NCBI GenBank assembly: GCA_910592005.1
Contig: CAJVPP010000790.1
Location: 1-26,277 of the forward strand
Direction of reading: 5' to 3'
DNA: 26,277 bases
Source: Funneliformis mosseae
Taxonomy: Eukaryota; Glomeromycota; Glomeromycetes; Glomerales; Glomeraceae
Part shown: one piece after another, positions 18,832 to 26,277 of the stretch
Position numbering within the stretch: the first letter of the stretch is position 1
Layout of the letters: each line of letters begins with the position of its first letter
Translations under genes and position numbers: made by a program
The notes under the pieces: generated by a model
The model's input: the letters and a program-made list of their open reading frames with translations, nothing else
What the model was told of the DNA's origin: nothing
Databases searched by the model: none

Positions 18832-19341
18832 TTTTGATGTATTACGGTATATGCTGTATAATAATATTTTTTAAAATATTTAAAAATTTGTATCTTGAAA
18901 TACGGGTATATATTTTGTAGCGTTCTTTATTGGACGAGCAAAATATTTTAACCCACCTTGAAGTTTTGATACTGCTGAAAAAATTTTACCTTATATGTTA
19001 TGGCTCCATTGCTTTACTGATTTTGCTGATTCAACTTTCCTTCGCATTAGGAGAGAATGATTTTCTTGGGATTTTACGTCGCTTTTTAAACGATGTAATA
19101 TTTATTTAAATATACAAAACCGCTATATTTAAACCTTCTATTAATGGTATATTTAATGGAAAATTATTTAAAATTTGTTTATTCAGCCGAGAATTATAAT
19201 GCGATTTGGGTCCCTTTATACTCGTACTAGAAGAATGGAATGTATCAGCTTTAGATCTAATTCAACGATAACCTTAAATATGTAAATCTATATAAAATAT
19301 TACATGATGCAACTTGTTTTATGATTTAGACTTAAATGGTG
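18832..19341. other. Intergenic, with one unassigned open stretch
   Basis: From 18919 to about 19058 (+), one frame is open apart from a single TGA: AFFIGRAKYFNPP, then SFDTAEKILPYMLWLHCF to FLRIRRE. I recognise no family; it may be an eroded exon. Nothing else is seen. Confidence 0.3.
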
Positions 19342-19620
19342 TTGCCTCCCTCTATAAGTGATTTGGGATTAAATAAACCGGCCGGAGATCTAGTAATTTA
19401 TGGAGTAATTACGTATATTGTGCCCGAGGTTTACGTGGAAATTAATAAATAAAAGTTTTTTACTTGAAATTATCATTTGGAAAAATGACTTCCAGCTTTA
19501 ACGTGTCTAAAGATTTATTTTGTTTTAAGAATTTATGCAAATTTAATGACGAATGCTGGGATCCTGATCCAAATGAGAGGACAAAAGGTTCAAGACGATT
19601 TTCAATAAATAAAATTACGA
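19342..19620 (+). pseudogene. Protein kinase remnant (activation segment and C-lobe motif)
   Basis: From 19354 the frame reads ISDLGLNKPAGDLVIYGVITYIVPEVY. ISDLGL is the DFG-equivalent motif of the expanded Rhizophagus kinases, and YGVITYIVPE corresponds to their YGVLPYVAPE. The frame ends at TAA 19450. From 19533 the reading LCKFNDECWDPDPNERTKG corresponds to the conserved C-lobe sequence before the family's RPT motif, with an Arg at the usual position. The distance between the two parts is about 20 codons shorter than normal and holds stops. No N-lobe or HRD loop could be found upstream. The gene is a fragment. Confidence 0.75.
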
Positions 19621-20355
19621 CCTACTAATTGATTATTTCATGAAATTAAAAGCCGATTTAATTAAAAATGACAACAAATCAGTATTAACTGAATACTTGG
19701 TTCACACAATGAACTTTTACTATGAACCTTATTTAAGTTAATTATATAATGAATTCTTTTACAACATGAGGGATTGATCCTATAATCAATGAAATATGAT
19801 CTTGACCGAAGAATTGGATAATTATCTTTTCATTACATATTTTTTTATTAGTATAAACTAAAATAAATTTTAGATATTTATAAGATGTCTACAAATACAG
19901 AAGAAAATGATTTAATGTATTATGAAATAAATCTGGTTAAATAAAGACTAAGTAATTGTTTATTTCTTTTTATTTTACTGCAATCGTAAACTAATTTTAC
20001 TTGATATAAAAAATATTTTAAAAAGCTGCATGGGAATTAATTAAAAGTAAAAGGAAACGGTAGCTCTATAGGTACTAAAAAATGGTCTTGCATCAGGAGA
20101 GTCGTCTATAGACCACGTGAAAAATAAAGTGAACTAAAAATAATTGATTTAATTTTTTTTTTTAAACTAACATAAAATTTTATAAGATTATTAAACACTA
20201 TTAAATATTAATTCATTTTCATACATAAATAGACCTTTTATATGTTTAATTGGCGCAAAGTTTTGTGGTAATTACCGATACTCGTCACGTGCACAATTGA
20301 ATTTTTAGCGCATTAAAATTGAACTTAACATTCGTCCAATATGTCATTGTAGGAC
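19621..20355. other. Mostly empty; one short unassigned open stretch
   Basis: At 19618-19743 a 40-codon open stretch reads LLIDYFMKLKADLIKND to MNFYYEPYLS before TAA. It could be the continuation of the kinase relic or a scrap of a BACK-type helical segment. The remainder is AT-rich without features. Confidence 0.3.
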
Positions 20356-20358
20356 GGT

Positions 20359-20672
20359 GGTATAAATTGAACGTCGTATTTCTTTTTCTTCTAACTATAT
20401 AATTATTTTTTTAAAAAAATAAGTTATAAAGTAAATTATTTACACCACTTTAACAGGCCTTATTTAAGAGAATTTGGTATGGTGGACTGTTGATAACAGT
20501 AGTCGGTCTTTTGTCTCGGAACACAAATCTCAATAATTATCTCGATGCTAATAATCCACAAAATCATACCAATTATACATATCTGGAATCTTTAGTGTAT
20601 GTATTCTTCCTTGTAAGGAATAATCCCGTAAACCTCACCTCATTATCGTCTGTATCTGATGATACAGTTTGA
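20359..20672 (+). other. Possible small gene or gene remnant with TATA box
   Basis: GGTATAAATTG at 20359-20369 is a good TATA box, followed by a CT-rich stretch TTTCTTTTTCTTC. Further on, AACAG at 20452-20456 could be a splice acceptor. It is followed by a 71-codon open frame, ALFKRIWYGGLLITVVGLLS to SSVSDDTV, ending at TGA 20670-20672. There is no in-frame ATG; the nearest ATG (20479) gives only four codons. The LLITVVGLL run is hydrophobic, and NHTNYT and NLTS are N-glycosylation sequons. The family is unknown. It may have an unseen first exon or be a relic. Confidence 0.25.
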
Positions 20673-21964
20673 ATGATTTAATACTAATTTGACATAATTA
20701 TCATAAATCTTGTGTAGTTGGATCTTGAGTAATGCCATAATATTTATTGGTATGATTTTTACTTTCCAACTTATAATTCATAGCTGAAGAAAATTTAATA
20801 AATTTATCAATTATATTACATTTATGAAAAAAGTTAAAATAGATTGCCCTACCTCATTTTCAGTATTGTTCTCTTTTCCTTCTTTTCCCTTCTGCATCGA
20901 TCTCTATTTTCTTTTTACCTTTCCCATCATAATTCCTTCCTTTGATGGCATTACTTATTCGACGTCCCTTTTGGTCAGGGATGTTTAAATTTTAAAGCAT
21001 CTGCTTCCCTTAATAACTGTTAACATTAATATGTAAGGATAGTAATGATCTTACTGTTCGTCGTCGTATGCAATATTGTTAAATAAGAAAATAAGTTTAA
21101 TGTTTATTTTATAAAAGTTCGCTTTACATCAATTTTTCGTCGTGTAGCATTTTAGTTTAATTTAATATAAAATAACATCGTTAACTTCAAGATGAATGAT
21201 CGGTAAAAAAAACCGCTCACGATTTGTCGGCAATCGATCGCCAATTTAAATATCCATAATATTGTAAGTAATTCAAACAGTTGCATTAGAGGCAGTCTTT
21301 TCTTTATGCTTATAATTAAGTCCAATTAAACATTTTAAAATTAAAATTTTAATTTTTTATAGTATTTATTTAATATTTATATTTGTTTGATTTTTTTTAA
21401 AACTTACTGAATTTATTAATTATTAAAAAAAAATACTTTTGCAATAAGCGTTGCATTATAAAGTTGAAAACACAGCTGGTATCTTCCGTTTGCTGGTTGC
21501 CAAGCTTTACTGTTGTCTATTTTCTGTACAAATAGTTACAACCAATTTCTTATGTTTGATCTATTGAAACAGTAATCATGAGGATACGCTTCAAAAAACG
21601 ATACATGTATGCAACAATGAAGTGCTGTTTTAAACGAGTAAATTCTCAAACATAAAGTTTGAGGAATAAACCTTTAGAACAAAAAAAATTTTTAAGCTCA
21701 TTCATTTTGAACACAACGATCATGACCTTTAACAATTCTTGAATTACTTTTATTTATGGTGTTAGACCTGGAATTGTACTGAAACCAAGCTAACAAACAA
21801 AATAACTTAATATCATGATTATCTCGAAGGCCTTTCCTAAGAGAAATAAACGATTAACAATTTATTATCACGATTCACTTGTGTAGTTGATTATTACGAT
21901 CAATCCTATAGTAACTTTATTATTCTGTAGAGTTATAAGTCTAATCTCAAGACTTATCTCAAAC
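20673..21964. other. Intergenic, no convincing gene
   Basis: AT-rich. On the minus strand about 20985-20870 is open for some 40 codons and very basic (IPDQKGRRISNAIKGRNYDG, then KGKKKIEIDAEGKRRKRE), but it lacks a start codon and any known domain. Nothing else is seen. Confidence 0.35.
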
Positions 21965-22090
21965 TCTGTCAACTTATAGGTCTATTTATATAAAATTGTT
22001 AACTAGTACTATACTACGATTTTTGATAATAATAAATGATATATGTATTAGAAAACTATATAATATAAATATAAGTGATGAAAAGTAGAC
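21965..22090 (+). repeat. Dispersed repeat, second copy
   Basis: Resembles about 1690-1800 with the same order of phrases (TCTATTTATATAAAATT, ACTATACTA, AATAATAAATGATA, ACTATATAAT, GTGATGAAAAGTA). Same orientation, diverged. Confidence 0.5.
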
Positions 22091-22375
22091 TATAATAAAA
22101 AATATACAAGTGATCCAAGTGTCGCATGTGTCATATGTGTTACATGTTTAAATGATTTCGCCGAGTGTGAGATCATTAGAGGCGCAGTACAATTTGCGAC
22201 TAACAACGGTTATAACGACATTGCACAACTGACGATAATAATGGGACATTCGTTGTTTCAAAATTATTTTTCATGGAACAAAGGGAGCTATTACCGATAC
22301 TTTCTGTATGTTGAACAAAGACTCTACAAGCAAGATTCTAATATTCGTTATGCATTCTTAAAGTTATTGATTTAA
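22082..22375 (+). pseudogene. Open stretch, perhaps the C-terminal end of a tyrosine recombinase-like protein
   Basis: A 97-codon frame is open between stops at 22079 and 22373 without an early ATG. It includes IIRGAVQFATNNGYNDIAQL, then TIIMGHS and YYRYFLYVEQRLYKQD. The order R-G-A-x-x-x-A, a short helix, (L/I)MGHS and a Tyr about 20 residues later resembles the HxxR...GHS...Y end of tyrosine recombinases such as those of Crypton-like elements. The first His is absent and similarity is weak. If correct, it is a fragment only. Confidence 0.3.
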
Positions 22376-22739
22376 ATTGCTAGGAACTGTTTACCGATTA
22401 CATTAATCTATAATGTAAGCTAAGTTTAAAATCGAAATGAAATTTCTTCTGAACGTTTCAGAAGTTATTTCATCAAAGGTAACAAGGTAAGGAAATTTGT
22501 TGGGATGTTAAATAATTATACAACACGTAAATTCTGTCAAATCTTCTATGGCGATAGAATAATAGAGAATTTTGTGTTCCCAAAATTATAAATAATATTG
22601 GATAAATGGAAATCTATTTTCATGGAAGATCCAATTTTAAGAAAATTAAAAATATATAACTATTTGATTATTATTACTAGGTTTTTTTTTTAATTTTTCG
22701 TTGAAAATTTCAATATGACCTCTTGACAATCGACTGAAT
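22376..22739. other. Intergenic, nothing recognised
   Basis: AT-rich, with a small inverted repeat GAACGTTTCAGAAGTT. The 8-bp target site GACTGAAT of the MITE lies at the right end (22732-22739). Confidence 0.4.
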
Positions 22740-23033
22740 TTAAAGGTTGGAACCGACGAAAAATTCTTTAACCGGTTAATAACCGGTTAAAAAATTCGTT
22801 AACCGGTTAATTAACCGGTTAAAATTAACTTAGGCCAGTACCATAAATTTGGCCGGAGTTAGACAACATTTTTTGCAATCATAAAATTCTTAATGCTGGC
22901 CGGAAATTGAATATCGACCGGAGTTAAATTCGTCCATTTTAACCGGTTAAAAAATATATCTTTAGCCGGTTATCATGTTAACCGTTCTAACCGGTTAATT
23001 AACCGGTTCAAAATTAACTGGTTCCAACCTCTA
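22740..23033. mobile_element. Complete non-autonomous hAT-type MITE with 8-bp target duplication
   Basis: The direct repeat GACTGAAT (22732-22739 and 23034-23041) brackets a 294-bp element. Its ends are TTAAAGGTTGGAACC and, in reverse, TAGAGGTTGGAACC, sharing an exact 11-bp inverted repeat AGGTTGGAACC (22744-22754 / 23020-23030). An 8-bp duplication and a TAGAG-type terminus are hallmarks of the hAT superfamily. The interior carries at least six AACCGGTT palindromes near both ends, plus TGGCCGGA and GACCGGAGTTA phrases, and no coding sequence. It would need a transposase from elsewhere. The clean duplication suggests a fairly recent insertion. Confidence 0.85.
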
Positions 23034-23041
23034 GACTGAAT

Positions 23042-23855
23042 CATGTTCCTTGTGCATTATGTAATCCGATCAAGAAAAATATATTAATGATATCCTTCGA
23101 CGGTAGTTAAAAGTAGTTCGTGTAATTAATTTTTTCACAAAAAGTGCTTATTACAAGTTATATTAATTTAATTTAATCATAACTGGTTTTAATATAAAGA
23201 TAGACGTGATTATAAAATGGTTTTATATGTACTGTTTATATACAGGATGATTATAAACAGGTTCTTCTCCTTCACACTCTTTAGGTTTAATTTATAATTT
23301 AGTATGTTGTAATTGTATAGTTTTAATGAGGGAGTACTTTGACTAGTTGATTTTTATTAAATAATCTTATGTTTACCATTCCTTTGTTTATAAATATAAA
23401 TGATAGTAACTATAGTCTTTGCAAAAGATTGATTATAAGTACGATTTTGATAATTAGTGCGATATTCGAATTTTTTGCTTTAAATTTCTTTTTCGACGTC
23501 GAGACGCGTGACCAATAAGAAAGAATCGTATCTGTACGGTAATGGCGAATTTTACGAAATAAGTCTTTACCGTCGAATTAGATCAAATACTCTATAATAG
23601 TGATATTATCATGAATTAATATAATAAAAAGAATTAGTATTTGGTTAAATATATGTGTTATGTCAAAGATTTAAATGCAAATTTTGACTTGTTCAAGCAA
23701 TCTTGTTTTTAATTCTTGATGATTTTGAAATTAATATTCACTTAAACAATCATAAAGTAAAAAATATTTTTTTAATGCTAAGTAAATTAAAATTTTGAGC
23801 GTTATGTTAAATTTATACTAGTAGAGCATGTTGATAAATTTAAAAATTATTTGAT
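23042..23855. other. Intergenic, nothing recognised
   Basis: AT-rich DNA without reading frames or clear repeats. Confidence 0.4.
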
Positions 23856-23860
23856 GAAAA

Positions 23861-23900
23861 TCCGACTCTTGGAACCGGTCCGTAGTCGGATCCGGTTTTT
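23861..23900. repeat. GGAACCGGTCC hairpin repeat
   Basis: TCCGACT (23861-23867) and AGTCGGA (23884-23890) form a 7-bp stem around CTTGGAACCGGTCCGT, followed by TCCGGTTTTTT. It is GC-rich against its surroundings and probably a fragment of a dispersed repeat. A 65-codon minus-strand frame (23818-24015) across it is not called as a gene. Confidence 0.5.
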
Positions 23901-24655
23901 TAATTTGGTTAAAAATGGTGGCAAACAAGAATATGTATATATATGATTTGTTACAAATGCAGGTAGAATTGCCGATCTCCGCAATACGTAACCACTTTTC
24001 ATTCTCTAGAACCATTGGTTGCGAATTAAATTTTTCTAAAAAAATGTCCTAATTGACTGTTCATTCGTTTGGGTGACAATTAATTTGTCATTTGGAGAAA
24101 TTTCCGAAAACATTCTTAAATTTTTGCTCAGAAGATTTTTTATTAACGCATCTATAAAGAATAATAATAATAAATAAAAAAAATAATTATAATTATAATT
24201 ATAATAAGTTATCTCTTGTTATGCTATTTGCGAAGTTTTTTTATATTTAGTCTATTTATCAATCCTCATCCCCAATGTAATTTTTTTTTAAGTATCGATA
24301 AATAGCCTATATACATCTCCAGAAATCAAAAATTTTATCTATTCAGCAAATTTTATTATTAGTGGTCAATTGAATCTCATAAAAAATACTGGTAAAAAAA
24401 AATTACCAGGAAACATCCTAAAATGTCCGATCAATAACAAAAAACGCCACAATAATACAAGAACTGATATGCGCGATGCATGCATGTGATGTACATAGCA
24501 CAATGTGCAAAGATAAACATTATTTCGGTACGGAGAAATAGTTCCGAAATTTAGATATAAAGAGTTCGAAAAATCTTTGTTTCTTAATTTTCCGTAAAAC
24601 CAGAGAGAGAATTCACCTTATATAATAAAACAGATTTTTTACATTTAAAAAACAT
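23901..24655. other. Intergenic with simple repeats
   Basis: A microsatellite AATAATAATAAATAA / ATAATTATAATTATAAT lies at about 24160-24208. GCGCGATGCATGCATGTG at 24471-24488 is an alternating purine-pyrimidine run. No gene is seen. Confidence 0.4.
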
Positions 24656-24659
24656 TCAT

Positions 24660-25175
24660 GACAAAAACTGAAACAAAACATTTCTTAATGAATGCATTAC
24701 TCATTCTACTCAATCAGCTGAAGATATTTTTAACTGGCTTAAAGAAAATCAAAATGAATCAAAAAATGTTTTCTTTATTACAATATGCTCAACTTAGATG
24801 AAAATAATAGTGAAGGATTCATATATTTTTTAAAAGTAGCTGAAAGATATCCTAATGCACAAGTATACTTAAGTAGATGTTATATTGAAGGATTTGGTAT
24901 TGAAATCAATAAAGATTTAGCATTTAGTTAAATGCAAAAAAGCTGAAGAAAATAAAAATATTAATGCAATGTTTCATTTAGCTTTTGGCTATAAAAATGG
25001 TGAAGGAACAGATGTAAATTTAATAAAAACATTATATTGGTATCAAAAAGCTGCAGAAATTGGATATATTGATGCAATATTTAATTTAATATTATACTAT
25101 ATATATAGCAAAAAAACAGATGTAAATTTAGAAATGGCATTTTATTGGTATCAACTAGGAATACGGACAAAATAA
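24660..25175 (+). pseudogene. Sel1-repeat protein pseudogene
   Basis: Readable in pieces: ECITHSTQSAEDIFNWLKEN then QNESKNVFF (the pre-repeat linker, as in the 16.4-kb relic), LDENNSEGFIYFLKVAERYP then NAQVYLSRCYIEGFGIEINK, and from 24969 an intact tail MFHLAFGYKNGEGTDVNLIK, LYWYQKAAEIGYIDA, ending LEMAFYWYQLGIRTK before the stop. At least two frameshifts separate the pieces (near 24795 and after DLAFS at about 24930). Sel1 helices A and B are recognisable in two to three units. No start codon or kinase part is visible upstream. It is related to, but in opposite orientation from, the relic at 16432. Confidence 0.8.
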
Positions 25176-25801
25176 TATAACAAAATTGACTGACTTGTCC
25201 GAAGAAATTGGACTTGAGGATATTTATTTCCCAAATTTCCAACGTTAATAATGTAATCTCTCAGTTTATCGTTGCGAATATTGACCTGATTTTCATGATG
25301 CGATCATACATATTTGATTCAAATTCGGTTTTTTGATCGTGTATGGCAAGCTCCTATATCGTTAAACCAGGTCCTCTACAAATAAAACCGTTACTTCGTG
25401 TAAAAAATCCGTCAAACTTTTTACACCGTCAATATCACCAATCAATTCATTCCCAAAAGAAATTAATTAGAAATTGCAAGAACAAAAAATTATAAAATTC
25501 ATCCAAAGACTTTAATTAGAAGAATATTACAAAAATGAAGAAGATATTTTATAAATCATTGAAATCATTCACGATAAAAAATATATTTTTGCACAATTCA
25601 TATGCACAAGTATAGCAATTAATATAATATAATCAATATAAGCGAATACAAATTAAAGCCTAGCTATAGAAAACTATTCATCCCTATATAAAATTTCACT
25701 AACTGATTTGTTATTAGCGTTCGTTCATTTCACATATAAAGCCATCGAAGAAAAATAATTCATTCGTCGTATACTTGTTGTAGTTGATCGAAGACGTTAT
25801 C
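25176..25801. other. Intergenic, nothing recognised
   Basis: AT-rich, with no reading frame or repeat that can be supported. Confidence 0.4.
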
Positions 25802-26277
25802 CTATTTAAAAAATATGTAGGGTTTCATATAGGGTTTGAAATGAGGAATTCTGTTTAGTACATCGTAACCGATTAGACCACATGTGATATCAGCTGGGGA
25901 ATTGGGTGCCCATGAGTAAATCTCTTTAGTTTTGATTCAGTCGGACCAGTTAGTTCCATCGCCAATGCATATCAACCAAGGTCTTGAAACTTGAGTGATC
26001 CTTGTACACTTCCAACCTTCAACGCTACTATGCAATCGTTGTCTCATTCTGAAGTTATTTTCCACATTTGACACTTTAACTTCACCTCTTGCATTTTACT
26101 GAGTTTCGAAGGGCAAATACTCACCTAATGTACTCCCCAAAGGTGTCAATAGGGCATTAACAGATATCATTTCAATATCTGTCAATGACCATTTATGTAA
26201 ATAAATTGAATCACAAACCTGCCATTCTTTGCGATTAACATCGTCAATATTTTCGCACCATAACAAATCTTTTAATA
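25802..26277 (-). pseudogene. Unidentified reading frame with two in-frame stops, runs off the window
   Basis: From the right edge the minus strand stays in one frame for about 158 codons to TAG at 25802-25804, broken only by TAA (after GEYLPFETQ) and TGA (after GDGTNWSD). Readable parts are LKDLLWCENIDDVNRKEWQV, LTDIEMISVNALLTPLGSTL, EGWKCTRITQVSRPWLICIG and EIYSWAPNSPADITCGLIGY. The local base composition is less AT-rich than the flanks, as in genuine coding DNA. A GTGAGT donor-like site at LGEY could indicate an intron, but no acceptor restores the frame. The family is not recognised. The frame could be a recently inactivated gene, or be intact in other strains. Confidence 0.55.

Noticed and set aside
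23818..24015. 65-codon minus-strand frame
   Set aside because: Crosses a hairpin repeat and has no recognisable domain or splice context.
24471..24488. Alternating purine-pyrimidine run as Z-DNA or regulatory signal
   Set aside because: Single short run without gene context; nothing else supports it.
1..26277. CRISPR array, rRNA or bacterial operon
   Set aside because: The repeats seen are cassette or transposon repeats without spacer logic, and gene structure is eukaryotic with spliceosomal introns.

Overview
The window looks like nuclear DNA of an arbuscular mycorrhizal fungus (Glomeromycotina, most like Rhizophagus). This is inferred from three things. Base composition is extremely AT-rich. 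Introns are short (about 60-90 bp), with GTATGT/GTAAGA-type donors. The lineage-expanded families of these fungi are present together as intact genes or wrecks: a BTB-BACK-TLDc protein, Sel1-repeat proteins, a protein kinase with an ISDLGL activation segment and a CWDPDPNER C-lobe motif, and a BED-finger hAT transposase. It is an accessory, repeat-dense region with few intact genes.

Layout. Positions 1-720 and 7411-8210 hold two arrays of GC-richer ~30-50 bp cassettes. Each is preceded by a T-rich tract ending in TAG and followed by a 5' splice-site consensus. Downstream of each array lies one copy of a duplicated segment. The second copy (about 9.29-11.78 kb) carries an apparently intact three-exon gene for a secreted 196-aa protein (10581-11322, +) with a TATA box. 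The first copy (about 3.1-6.0 kb) carries a decayed paralogue (4467-5165) with several stops and a TATA box deleted. Oddly, a ~175 bp non-coding block upstream of both copies is almost identical although the coding exons have diverged strongly. Two more genes lie nearby on the minus strand: a 10-cysteine secreted peptide with a Kex2-type KR site (2329-2598), and a two-exon gene of unknown function with a TATA box (6875-7321).

The middle (13.4-18.8 kb) is made of wrecks. A degenerate hAT transposase (16183 to 13740, -) is interrupted by a retropepsin-like DSGA fragment. It is bordered by a C-tract/G-tract repeat and by a 29-bp tandem repeat of ATCCGGATATCC type. A truncated Sel1-repeat pseudogene (-) and a BTB-BACK-TLDc pseudogene (+) follow.

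The right part (18.8-26.3 kb) holds a kinase remnant, mostly empty AT-rich DNA, and a complete 294-bp non-autonomous hAT-type MITE with an 8-bp target duplication (22740-23033). It also holds a second broken Sel1 gene (24660-25175) and, at the right edge, an unidentified minus-strand reading frame with two in-frame stops.

Functionally, the surviving genes look like a small cluster of secreted-protein (candidate effector) genes inside transposon-rich, duplicating DNA. No operon logic, tRNA, rRNA or CRISPR was seen.
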